Origin: Oligoflexia bacterium
GTDB lineage: Bacteria; Bdellovibrionota; UBA1018
Length of the DNA stretch: 64,000 nucleotides
Assembly (NCBI GenBank): GCA_014376785.1
Contig: JACMQW010000016.1
Span: forward strand, 1-64,000
Direction of reading: 5' to 3'
Translations under genes and position numbers: made by a program
Notes under the pieces: model-generated
The model's input: the letters and a program-made list of their open reading frames with translations, nothing else
What the model was told of the DNA's origin: nothing
Database searches by the model: none
Part shown: positions 52,438 through 60,831 of the stretch, in pieces
Numbering within the stretch: the first letter of the stretch is position 1
How the letters are laid out: the number at the start of each line of letters is the position of its first letter

Positions 52438-55400
52438 ATGGATTTAGCAAAACTCTCCATTAGTCGACCGACCTTCATCACTTGCGTGATCATCCTGATG
52501 CTCTCTGTAGGGCTCATCGCGATCAGCAAACTGGGAGTCGATCTCTTTCCCGACGTGACGTTTCCAGTGGTCACGGTCACCACCATCTATCCGGGTGCGG
52601 CGCCGAACGAAGTGGAAACTCTCGTCTCCAAACCGCTCGAGGATGAAATCAGCACGATTTCCGGAATCAAACGGCTTTCTTCGATTAACCAAGAAGGGGT
52701 CTCGCAAGTCGTTGCAGAGTTCACTCTGAAGACCGATGTGAAAATCGCGGAACAACAGGTTCGTGACCGGGTAAGTGCCGCGAAATCGAAATTTCCCGAT
52801 GACATTACTGAAGAGCCGGTCATTCGACGGATTGATCCGGCCGATCTCCCCGTCATCACGCTTTCTCTCTCTGCAGACCTTCCGCCGGCTAAACTCTATG
52901 ATTTAGCGAACGAGTTTATTCGCCCCCGGTTTGAGCAAGTTTCTCAGGTCGGTAAGGTCGAAGTCTGGGGAGGCAGAAAACGCGAGATCCACGTGAAACT
53001 GGACCGCACTAAACTGAACAACCGCGAAATTTCTGCATCTCAGGTCGTGCAGCGACTGAAGGCGTCCGGAGAAAACGTTCCGGTTGGAAAAGATGACCGC
53101 TCTGCGATGGAAACGGTTTACCGATCCGTCGGTCAGTTTAGCTCCGTGAAAGACATCTCTTCAACGATTGTGAATTTCCTCGGAAACGACATTCCGACGA
53201 CCATCGATGATGTGGGTAAAGTAGAAGACACCCTCGTAGATGAGACCATGCGTTCTTTTATCAACGGAAAAAAATCCGTTTTCATCGTGGCGTACAAACA
53301 ATCGGGATCGAACACCATTGCCGTGGTTCGCGACTTGAAAAAACGCGTCGACTTGGTGAATGCGCTGATCGCAAAAATGGATGGCCACGGTAAGGTCGAA
53401 ATGGTCCGTGACTCGAGTATCTGGATCGATGCGAACGTCGAGGACGTGAAAGAGACCATTTTTATCGGAATCGCCCTCGCCGTGATTGTGGTCTTTTTCT
53501 TCCTGGGATCAGGCCGTTCGACCATCATCACGGGACTGGCCCTTCCGAACTCACTGATCGGTGCATTCATTCTGATGGCGGTTGCGGGCTTCACGATTAA
53601 CATCATGACCCTCCTTGCGCTTTCGATTTCCGTAGGTCTTCTCATCGATGACGCGATCGTGGTTCGAGAAAATATTTTCCGGCACATCGAGATGGGAAAA
53701 AGCCCGATGCGAGCGGCGATCGAAGGAACCGCTGAAGTGCGCTTGGCCGTGATTGCGACCACGCTCGCCGTGATCGCAGTATTTGCCCCGGTTGGATTCA
53801 TCCCCGGCGTGATCGGCCAATTCCTGCGCGAGTTCGGGTTAACAGTCTGTTTCGCAATGGCGATCTCCCTATTCGATGCGCTTACGATCGCACCGATGCT
53901 GTCAGCCTACTTCGCTGGGAAAGTGGAACACCTCCACGACCGCAAAGGTCCGATTAATAAAGTCCTCCAAAAATTCGACCTGTTACAAACTTGGCTCGAG
54001 AACAAATACGAAGCGTTCGTACACATCACTCTCAAGCGACCTCTCCTCACCCTAGGAGTGGCTCTGGTGGTTTCGCTCGGAAGCTGCGCAGTTGGAAAGC
54101 TCGTTCCGAGTACCTTCATTCCACCTCAGGACTCCGGGGAGTTCCAAATCGGTCTCGATATGCCTCCGGGCACCGGGCTCGATAAGATGAATGGAGTGGC
54201 GAAAGAAATCGACGAATTCGTGCGATCGAATAAGGAAGTTGAACTCTCAAGCCTCACCATCGGCAGTAACCTCGGCGGCGAAGCGAACACCGCAAGCATG
54301 TACATCCGTATGGTTCCGAGGAAACAACGCGACGTGAACACCATCGTCTTTAAAGAACGCATGCGCGAAGCACTGAAGAAGTACGCGTTTGCAAATCCGA
54401 TTGTGAAAGACTTCGACGCGATCGGCGGAGGCCAACGCCCGTTTAACTTGAACATCATGGGCAATGACATGAAGGTTCTCGAAGAATACACGAAGAAGCT
54501 TTACGCCTACGTCCGGAAGAGCCCGGCATTAAAAGATGTCGATACGAACTACCGCTCCGGGAAACCCGAACTTCAGATCGTGCCGAATAAGCGAAAAATG
54601 GAGGCCTTGGGTATTTCCTCGATCGGTCTCGGGCAAGAACTTCGGTCCCAAATCGAAGGAACGACGGCGGCGAAATTCCGGGAGAACGGAGTCGAGTACG
54701 ATATTCGGGTCCGTCTGGAAGATGACCAGAGGAACCTAGAAAAGGATTTTGGAAAAATCCGAGTTCCAAACATTAACGGGAAACTCATTCCTCTCCAAGC
54801 AGTGGCTCAAGCGGTAAAGACCACTGGTCCGACGAAGATTAACCGGCAGGACCGGAACCGCTACATTCAAATCAATGGTGACAATGCTCCCGGAGGCGAT
54901 TTAAACAAACTCATCTCCGATCTCGAAAATAAGATGGCCAATGATCCGGAGCTAAAACTCCCTACTGGTTATTCTTATGCCTTCATCGGACAGGCGGAGA
55001 ATTTTCAAGAGATGCAATCCGGAATTGCGGTTGCGATGGGGCTCGGGGTTCTCTTTATCTACCTCGTTCTCGCCTCACTCTATGAGTCCTTCGTCACTCC
55101 CTTCACCATCATGCTCGCCATGCCGCTCGCTTTCTGCGGGTCGCTGGTTGCGCTGGCGGTCTCGCATGAGAGCTTGAACCTCTTCTCGATGATCGGGATG
55201 GTGATGCTCATGGGAGTCTCTGCGAAGAACTCGATTCTTTTAGTCGATTACGCAAATCACCAAGTTGCGGCCGGGAAAACAAGGGCGGAGGCAATGATCA
55301 TCGCAGGTCGTACGCGACTTCGGCCGATCTTGATGACGACGATTGCGCTGATCGCGGGGATGATCCCGCTGGCGATCGGATTGAACGAGGCGTCTAAGCA

Positions 55401-55596
55401 GAGGACATCCATGGGATGGGCCATCATCGGCGGATTAATTAGTTCTACGGTGTTAACCCTGATTGTAGTTCCTGCGGCCTACATCTTTATTGACCGCTTC
55501 CGCGCCTGGTCCCTCAGCAAGTTGAAACATCTTTTCGGAGTTCCGGAAGAGATGGACGAGGGCGCGCAAGGTTCAGCGTTGAAACTCGACAAATAA
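52438..55596 (+). CDS. RND-family (HAE1/AcrB-like) efflux transporter
   Basis: About 1052 residues from ATG 52438, before which codons form no sensible leader. It begins MDLAKLSISRPTFITCVIIL and has the first membrane helix, porter domains with IYPGAAPNEVETLVSKPLED, the central membrane bundle (IGIALAVIVVFFFLG, LLALSISVGLLIDDAIVVRE with the proton-path Asp pair) and a C-terminal half with GVLFIYLVLASLYESF and MGVSAKNSILLVDYAN. Drives drug/proton antiport. The operon has a TolC duct and TetR, but no periplasmic adaptor gene on either side, so one must be supplied from elsewhere or the pump is adaptor-independent. The 3' end overlaps the convergent EEP gene by 24 bases. Confidence 0.9.
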   Translation: MDLAKLSISRPTFITCVIILMLSVGLIAISKLGVDLFPDVTFPVVTVTTIYPGAAPNEVETLVSKPLEDEISTISGIKRLSSINQEGVSQVVAEFTLKTDVKIAEQQVRDRVSAAKSKFPDDITEEPVIRRIDPADLPVITLSLSADLPPAKLYDLANEFIRPRFEQVSQVGKVEVWGGRKREIHVKLDRTKLNNREISASQVVQRLKASGENVPVGKDDRSAMETVYRSVGQFSSVKDISSTIVNFLGNDIPTTIDDVGKVEDTLVDETMRSFINGKKSVFIVAYKQSGSNTIAVVRDLKKRVDLVNALIAKMDGHGKVEMVRDSSIWIDANVEDVKETIFIGIALAVIVVFFFLGSGRSTIITGLALPNSLIGAFILMAVAGFTINIMTLLALSISVGLLIDDAIVVRENIFRHIEMGKSPMRAAIEGTAEVRLAVIATTLAVIAVFAPVGFIPGVIGQFLREFGLTVCFAMAISLFDALTIAPMLSAYFAGKVEHLHDRKGPINKVLQKFDLLQTWLENKYEAFVHITLKRPLLTLGVALVVSLGSCAVGKLVPSTFIPPQDSGEFQIGLDMPPGTGLDKMNGVAKEIDEFVRSNKEVELSSLTIGSNLGGEANTASMYIRMVPRKQRDVNTIVFKERMREALKKYAFANPIVKDFDAIGGGQRPFNLNIMGNDMKVLEEYTKKLYAYVRKSPALKDVDTNYRSGKPELQIVPNKRKMEALGISSIGLGQELRSQIEGTTAAKFRENGVEYDIRVRLEDDQRNLEKDFGKIRVPNINGKLIPLQAVAQAVKTTGPTKINRQDRNRYIQINGDNAPGGDLNKLISDLENKMANDPELKLPTGYSYAFIGQAENFQEMQSGIAVAMGLGVLFIYLVLASLYESFVTPFTIMLAMPLAFCGSLVALAVSHESLNLFSMIGMVMLMGVSAKNSILLVDYANHQVAAGKTRAEAMIIAGRTRLRPILMTTIALIAGMIPLAIGLNEASKQRTSMGWAIIGGLISSTVLTLIVVPAAYIFIDRFRAWSLSKLKHLFGVPEEMDEGAQGSALKLDK

Positions 55597-56298
55597 TGGA
55601 AGGTGATCAGAGAGCATCCGAAATCCTTCGGAAAGCACTCGGGCCTCCTTTACTTCTAGACCGCGGAAGTAGACGCGGTCTAGTTCGAGCATCGGATAAA
55701 GACTCGGAAAAGACTTCGCAAGCTTACCCGCTCGCGTGCGAAAAGCTTCGGCCAGACCGAAACGTTCAAAAAGATAGCGGTCCGCGCCCTTACGCCAGTC
55801 ATTAAAGTCACCCGCTAGAATGAATGGGGTCGAGGGTCGAGGCAAGATTGCCTCCAACCGATCGCCTAGCTTTTCCAATTGTTTTTTCCGGTTCCCTTCA
55901 CTCAAATCGAGGTGAGTGCAGAAAAGATAAAGGGGGTCGGCTTTGCCCCAGGGCTCACAGTGGGAGGAGACAAGGCCTCGCCGCTCGAGTTTCGAAACCG
56001 TCAGGTCGAAGTTCTCGGCCCCGAGCATTTCTCCGCGCGCGTAGATGGCATTCCCATGATCATTTCCTTTGCCGACGTAATTTTTGCCGTAATAAACGTG
56101 GTTTAGACCGAGATGCTGGTGGAAGCGTTCACGCAGCGCTTTTTTCTCTTCGACGAACCCGCGAATCTCTTGGAAAAAAACTAAGTCCGGTTCGTAGCCC
56201 TGAATCAGCTCGGCCATCTCATTCAATGCGGACCTTCCAGACCACCAAACCCGCCCTTTGAAAAGATTGTAGGAGATGAGTTTTATGGATTTATTCAT
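55573..56298 (-). CDS. Endonuclease/exonuclease/phosphatase-family protein (YbhP-like)
   Basis: About 241 residues. Motifs: ISYNLFKGR, FFQEI (catalytic Glu), GNAIYARG, FCTHLDL, LAGDFNDWRKGADR (Asp-Asn pair), LDRVYFRG and the catalytic SDHLPLFVEF. It is the adjacent partner of a ClsB-like phospholipase D protein, the same pairing as ybhP and clsB in E. coli, where its function is not settled. The ATG overlaps the upstream gene's TGA by 3 bases. Confidence 0.8.
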   Translation of the reverse strand: MNKSIKLISYNLFKGRVWWSGRSALNEMAELIQGYEPDLVFFQEIRGFVEEKKALRERFHQHLGLNHVYYGKNYVGKGNDHGNAIYARGEMLGAENFDLTVSKLERRGLVSSHCEPWGKADPLYLFCTHLDLSEGNRKKQLEKLGDRLEAILPRPSTPFILAGDFNDWRKGADRYLFERFGLAEAFRTRAGKLAKSFPSLYPMLELDRVYFRGLEVKEARVLSEGFRMLSDHLPLFVEFQR

Positions 56299-57413
56299 AA
56301 CCACCGCTTGAAAGGGGTCAGCAGAAACGAAACGAGCAAGGCGTATGGATAAAATCCCCGGATGCTTTCTTTCGTCAGGAGCTCAGAATGTTCGAGATCC
56401 GTCTTGAAAACGGTTTCGAATTTTTTCACCGCCTCGGGCCGATCGATCAAAACATCTAACTCCAAATCATGCATGAAGCTGCGATAATTCATATTCGTCG
56501 AACCGACGATCGCGGCGCGCGAGAACAAAGTTGTCTTCGAATGGTTCATCACGGATTTGTATTCATACACGCGGGCGCCCTTTTGGATAAGGCCGGAAAA
56601 AGCTGCCCGACTGAGCCAAGGGAACCACGAGATGTCACTATCACGTGGCGAGATAATTCTGAGGTCGACCCCCCTCTTTAGGGCCGAAAAGAGCGCCAGC
56701 ATGAGTCTCGGCCTGGGGTGAAAGTAAGCCGTCGTCATGTAAACTCGGTGTTTTTCTGCGCTAATTTTTTTCACAAAGTCTCGATTAACGGCGAGTCTTT
56801 CTTTTCGAGTGAAATTTGTGCGAACCGCGGGATTCTCCGCCCGTTCGTCTCGGAGCCGCTCCCGGGCGGCTAATCGCCAACTTCGAACAAAAGTCCGTTT
56901 CAAAACACCCACTCCAGGTCCCGTGAGTTCGACCGTGGTTTCGCGCCAATTTTCAAACCGATCGCCGATATTTGCGGAACCCACCAGCGCCGTCCGTTCG
57001 TCGAAGATCGCAAGCTTTCGGTGATTTCTCAGCTGGAACTTCCGAAGGGCTTGGAATGCGGTCCATAATTTACCGGAAAGACAAAGTTTCCATGCCACAC
57101 GGATGATATCTGGAAATCTTCCGAAAATTCGAACTCCAACGCCGGCTCGAGCAAGTTCCGAGACCTGTTCCACCGTCCAAGAGGGAGATCCGATTGCATC
57201 GACTAAAACCCGTACCTTTAAACCACGGGCAGCCGCGGACTTTAGCGCAATCAGCACGCGTCGCCCACTGCGATCTTCTTCGAAAATGTAGGATTCGATT
57301 CGAATGGATTGATGGGATAGGTCACAAAGCCGAATGATGGCTTCAACGTATTCTGACCCCGTTAAATAGATCTGGCTCTCCTTCCAAGCCGAGGATTCAC
57401 TCATTCCTCTCAT
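56295..57413 (-). CDS. Phospholipase D-superfamily protein, cardiolipin-synthase-like (ClsB-like)
   Basis: About 372 residues. Two HKD-type motifs: NHRKLAIFDERTALVGSANIG (complete HxKxxxxD) and NHSKTTLFSRAAIVGSTNMN, where the final Asp is Ser. C-terminal hydrophobic tail (FYPYALLVSFLLTPF) could bind membrane. Cardiolipin synthase B-like in order and neighbour. The loss of the second Asp may alter activity. It lies between a histidine kinase gene and the EEP gene. Confidence 0.78.
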   Translation of the reverse strand: MRGMSESSAWKESQIYLTGSEYVEAIIRLCDLSHQSIRIESYIFEEDRSGRRVLIALKSAAARGLKVRVLVDAIGSPSWTVEQVSELARAGVGVRIFGRFPDIIRVAWKLCLSGKLWTAFQALRKFQLRNHRKLAIFDERTALVGSANIGDRFENWRETTVELTGPGVGVLKRTFVRSWRLAARERLRDERAENPAVRTNFTRKERLAVNRDFVKKISAEKHRVYMTTAYFHPRPRLMLALFSALKRGVDLRIISPRDSDISWFPWLSRAAFSGLIQKGARVYEYKSVMNHSKTTLFSRAAIVGSTNMNYRSFMHDLELDVLIDRPEAVKKFETVFKTDLEHSELLTKESIRGFYPYALLVSFLLTPFKRWL

Positions 57414-57422
57414 TTAACGTTG

Positions 57423-58262
57423 TTAAACCGGAATCGCAAAGCCGAACGTCGAACCGCCGCCATTCTCGCAGTAAGCCCAGACCCGACCGGAATGCCTCCG
57501 GATAATTCTTCTGACCAGGACCAGTCCGACGCCCATTCCGTGAAAATCTTTGTAACTGATTTGCCTTCTCCGCGGATGAAGGAAACGCCGAACATCGCCC
57601 GGCGAAAACCCTGAACCCAGGTCTTTGATTTCACACCGAGCTTCGATCGGATTTCCCTCGTCGTCCGAGCAAAGCTCTAAACTGAGGTGAATTTCACTGG
57701 GGGTTTTGGCAGGAATAAATTTCAGCGAATTTTCGATGAGTTCTCTAAAAACTCGCGCCATGAACTCGCGGTCGCAGCTTACCCTGATCTGTCCCGTAAT
57801 CAGAAATTTCACATCATGCCTGCCGGATTCTGAAATAAGCTTTTTAGCCGCATCGGATGCGAAAGAACCAAGATCCAGCTCTTCGTAAACTAAAGAGCAT
57901 CTCGAGACATCCGATAAAAGAGCGAGTCGATCCACCACCTGAGAGGCGGAAAGAGCCGCTTCTTGGATCAGTTCCAAATATTTCAATCCTTCTACTCCGA
58001 GAACTTTTCCAAATTTTTCGTTCATCAATTTACTAAAGCGATCGATTCCACGAAGAGGAATGACTAAGTCATGACGAATGGCAGAGGTAAACGCTCTTAA
58101 TTCCTCATTCACGCGGATGAGGTCCATGTTTGATATCGAGGGAGTCGCTTTCTTCGTTCGATCTCTATTCGCGATTGGCTCGCGGTCAGCTCTGAAGTTT
58201 GCTCGAAGGTCCGTTTCAGGATTGACTGTTCTGCGAGGGGGAATATCTGCTTCAAGGGACAT
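57423..58262 (-). CDS. Histidine kinase (HisKA-HATPase)
   Basis: About 279 residues from ATG 58262 (AAGGAGA five bases upstream). The first 60 residues are basic and disordered. The dimerisation helix FTSAIRHDLVIPLRGIDRF carries the His phospho-acceptor; N-box ELIENSLKFI; G1 IKDLGSGFSPGD; and G2 GMGVGLVLVRRIIRRHSG. No membrane segment or sensor domain, so it is a soluble kinase. It is 9 bases from the phospholipase-D-like gene, an uncommon operon. Confidence 0.83.
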   Translation of the reverse strand: MSLEADIPPRRTVNPETDLRANFRADREPIANRDRTKKATPSISNMDLIRVNEELRAFTSAIRHDLVIPLRGIDRFSKLMNEKFGKVLGVEGLKYLELIQEAALSASQVVDRLALLSDVSRCSLVYEELDLGSFASDAAKKLISESGRHDVKFLITGQIRVSCDREFMARVFRELIENSLKFIPAKTPSEIHLSLELCSDDEGNPIEARCEIKDLGSGFSPGDVRRFLHPRRRQISYKDFHGMGVGLVLVRRIIRRHSGRVWAYCENGGGSTFGFAIPV

Positions 58263-58421
58263 AAATCTCCTTTTTCTGCCCTTCACTCATCTCATTTGAG
58301 TTGACCCTAGTCCGGTGATCAGTAAACAAGCAGCAATTAAGGAACCACGTGTCTTGGGCACTTTGCCCCTTTGCCACTGGCATCCGAATTGTAGTTTAAA
58401 ACGTCATACGAGGAGAATTTT

Positions 58422-58730
58422 ATGAATTTCAACGCAGACGTACTTAAAGGCCAGTGGACCGAAGTTAAAGGTAATTTCAAACAGAAATGGTCTAAGCTGA
58501 CCGACAATGACATTGGGGATTTCGAAGGAAATTTCGACACTTTAAAAGGGAAACTTCAACAGCTCTACGGCTTTTCGAAAGAGAAAGCTTCTTCAGAGAT
58601 TGATGAATTGCTGGCGAAATTCAAGACCACGGGCGAAGAAGCAAAGCACGACGCCACTGATGCGGCTAACCGCAAAGTGGACTCCGCTAAGGCTAAAGTG
58701 GATCAAGCCAATACCAAGCTCAATAGCTAA
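58422..58730 (+). CDS. CsbD-family stress protein
   Basis: About 102 residues. LKGQWTEVKGNFKQKWSKLT and DFEGNFDTLKGKLQQLYGFS are the CsbD repeats, followed by a Lys/Asp/Ala-rich helical tail (ATDAANRKVDSAKAKVDQAN) longer than in the usual 60-70 residue members. CsbD proteins are induced by general stress; biochemical function is unknown. Good ribosome site AGGAG and a clear terminator at 58854-58890. Confidence 0.85.
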   Translation: MNFNADVLKGQWTEVKGNFKQKWSKLTDNDIGDFEGNFDTLKGKLQQLYGFSKEKASSEIDELLAKFKTTGEEAKHDATDAANRKVDSAKAKVDQANTKLNS

Positions 58731-58853
58731 CCTGAAGAGCTCAGCGATCAGAAAATCGAGAATGCAGGGTAGAATGAATCTTTGAGAAAAGAGAAAATTC
58801 CGCTCTCTTGAGATTTCGTAGCCCAGTTCCGTTAGCTTAAATTTTAAAAAAAT

Positions 58854-58890
58854 AAAAAGCCCGGGTGACTCGGAGTCAACTGGGCTTTTT
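58854..58890. terminator. Terminator after the CsbD-family gene
   Basis: AAAAAGCCC/GGGCTTTTT outer stem with an inner TGACT/AGTCA stem, followed by ATTTTT. The A-rich flank means it may also serve the convergent HPt gene. Confidence 0.85.
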
Positions 58891-58943
58891 ATTTTTCCAG
58901 GGTTTCGAAAAACGATTTCAAATAAAGCGTTAAAATTAAAAGG

Positions 58944-59240
58944 TCAGAATTTGATCTCTGAAAGTTTTGCCCGCACGTGATTTTTAAAATCACTGATGAG
59001 ATTTTCGACCTGAATCCAATCTACCGATGACCTTTCGACTTCCCGAACGATTCTTCCCGAGAGCAAACCGAGATCCGCAAACCCGTACAGCGCTGCGTTG
59101 CCCTTGATTCGGTGGGAAATTTCACGAATTTCACTCCCATCACGATTCACCGCCGCATTTCCGAGCGCCTCTCCATCGACAAAGCGCCGATCGAGGTATT
59201 TCTTGAGCCGCTCCGGCTTTAAATCCGCACTTTGTTCCAT
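58944..59240 (-). CDS. HPt phosphotransfer protein
   Basis: About 98 residues. The helix EIREISHRIKGNAALYGFADLG carries the HPt motif with His in HRIKGNA, and the flanking four-helix pattern fits. Its ATG overlaps the regulator's stop by one base, so it is co-translated with the NtrC-family gene. It likely shuttles phosphate between the hybrid kinase upstream and a receiver. Confidence 0.85.
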   Translation of the reverse strand: MEQSADLKPERLKKYLDRRFVDGEALGNAAVNRDGSEIREISHRIKGNAALYGFADLGLLSGRIVREVERSSVDWIQVENLISDFKNHVRAKLSEIKF

Positions 59241-60781
59241 TAAGTCGTCTCTGCAACGGCATCGGCAGATTGCAGTTTACGATAGAGAGTCTTCCGGTCG
59301 ATTCCTAAAATTTTAGCCGCTCGATCTTTCACTCCATCGCAAGATTCCAATACTTCTCGGATATACCGGAGCTCCAGTTCCGCCAACGTGATGGGATCCC
59401 CATCGGTTGCAAGATGAATTAAACTGCTGGTGGACGCCGAAGAGTTTTCTGCGGTGGGGACTGCGATTGCCGAAGCAGCATCCAGGTACTCCCCTTCAAA
59501 CTCCTGAAGGAGCCTTTCTTCGAGGTGGGTGTCGGGCACTTCTCCATTGGGTAAAGCCTCCGCAATTCCCGTGGAATTGGATTCATCAAAGGCATCGAAC
59601 TTCAGATCATCGAGTCCGATGACACTCGAGAGCGAAACCACGGCTGCTCGCTCGATCGCATTCTCCAGTTCACGCACGTTCCCCTTCCAACTTTGAGCCA
59701 GCATCCATTCGGCGGCTTCTCGAGTGAACCCTTGAATGCGCTTAGAGTATCGTGTGGAAAAACGCTCTAAAAAATATTTCGCCAGCGGAAGAATATCTTC
59801 TTTTCGCTCACGCAGGCTTGGAAGCCGAATGGGGATCACATTCAAGCGGTAAAATAAGTCTTCGCGAAATTTCTTTGTTCGCACTTCTTCACCAAGATTT
59901 TTTAGCGTTGCGGCCAGAATCCTGACATTAATGTCACGGTAAGTATTTTCTCCCACCCGCTTCACTTTTCGCTCCTGCAAAACGCGTAAAAGTTTGGTTT
60001 GGAGGTGATGAGGCATATCGCCGATCTCATCTAGGAACAGCGTTCCGGTATCGGCTTCCTCAAAGAGTCCCGGACGAGCGCTCTCTGCCCCCGTAAACGA
60101 TCCCTTCGCATGACCGAAAAGTTCACTCTCGAGTAAGTTTTCCGGGATCGCAGAGCAGTTGATCGCGACGAAGGGTTTCATGGCACGCGGACTGGCTTTG
60201 TGAATCAGTTTTGCGAAAACTTCTTTTCCAGTTCCGCTTTCCCCCGTGATCAAAACGGTGGCATCGCTCGGGGCCACTCTCTTTGCGAGTTCGATCGAAC
60301 GAAGAAGCAGTGGACTCTTCGCGATAATTCCGCCGGTAACCGATTCCGAATCGGAGATGGTCCTTCGCAAGATCGCATTTTCTTTTTGAAGTTGAGAAAA
60401 ATGAGTCGTTCGCTGGAGAACGACCGTCAAATGAGGGAAGTGCGGCGGCTTGACGATGTAATCGTTCGCACCGGCCTCGATGGCCTGAATCGCGGAGTCT
60501 ACGGAGGAGTTCGCAGTCATGACAATAACCGGAAGGTCCGGGCAAAGCGTCTTCAGCTGTTTAGTAAACTCGATGCCATCCATTTCTGGCATCATCAAAT
60601 CGGTCAAAATCACGTCATAAGGAGAAGGCTCTCCAACCAAACTTCTCAGCTCGGATAGAAGGACCTCCGCCCGCTCGAAGTGGGTAAACTTCATTTTTCG
60701 GGCGGCATAGTAGTCAACGAGACGTTCAGCAAATTCAAAATCATCATCGACCAGGGCAATATGCAGCGTGTGTGTTGACAT
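59240..60781 (-). CDS. NtrC-family sigma-54-dependent response regulator
   Basis: About 513 residues. REC domain (VDDDFEFAERLVDYY, phospho-Asp in DVILTDLMMPEMDGIEF), AAA+ domain with GESGTGKEVFAK, the sigma-54 loop as HAKGSFTGAESARPGL (GSFTGA in place of GAFTGA), LFLDEIGDMP, and a Fis-type HTH (RAAKILGIDRKTLYRKL). Expected to activate sigma-54 promoters after phosphorylation. A low-complexity linker of about 65 residues (SNSTGIAEALPNGEVPDT) separates AAA+ and HTH. It is the middle gene of the hybrid kinase - regulator - HPt set. Confidence 0.9.
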   Translation of the reverse strand: MSTHTLHIALVDDDFEFAERLVDYYAARKMKFTHFERAEVLLSELRSLVGEPSPYDVILTDLMMPEMDGIEFTKQLKTLCPDLPVIVMTANSSVDSAIQAIEAGANDYIVKPPHFPHLTVVLQRTTHFSQLQKENAILRRTISDSESVTGGIIAKSPLLLRSIELAKRVAPSDATVLITGESGTGKEVFAKLIHKASPRAMKPFVAINCSAIPENLLESELFGHAKGSFTGAESARPGLFEEADTGTLFLDEIGDMPHHLQTKLLRVLQERKVKRVGENTYRDINVRILAATLKNLGEEVRTKKFREDLFYRLNVIPIRLPSLRERKEDILPLAKYFLERFSTRYSKRIQGFTREAAEWMLAQSWKGNVRELENAIERAAVVSLSSVIGLDDLKFDAFDESNSTGIAEALPNGEVPDTHLEERLLQEFEGEYLDAASAIAVPTAENSSASTSSLIHLATDGDPITLAELELRYIREVLESCDGVKDRAAKILGIDRKTLYRKLQSADAVAETT

Positions 60782-60831
60782 GGCGGCATTTTAGAATAAG
60801 TCCCGAAAACACTCAACGTTGTTTTAAAAGA

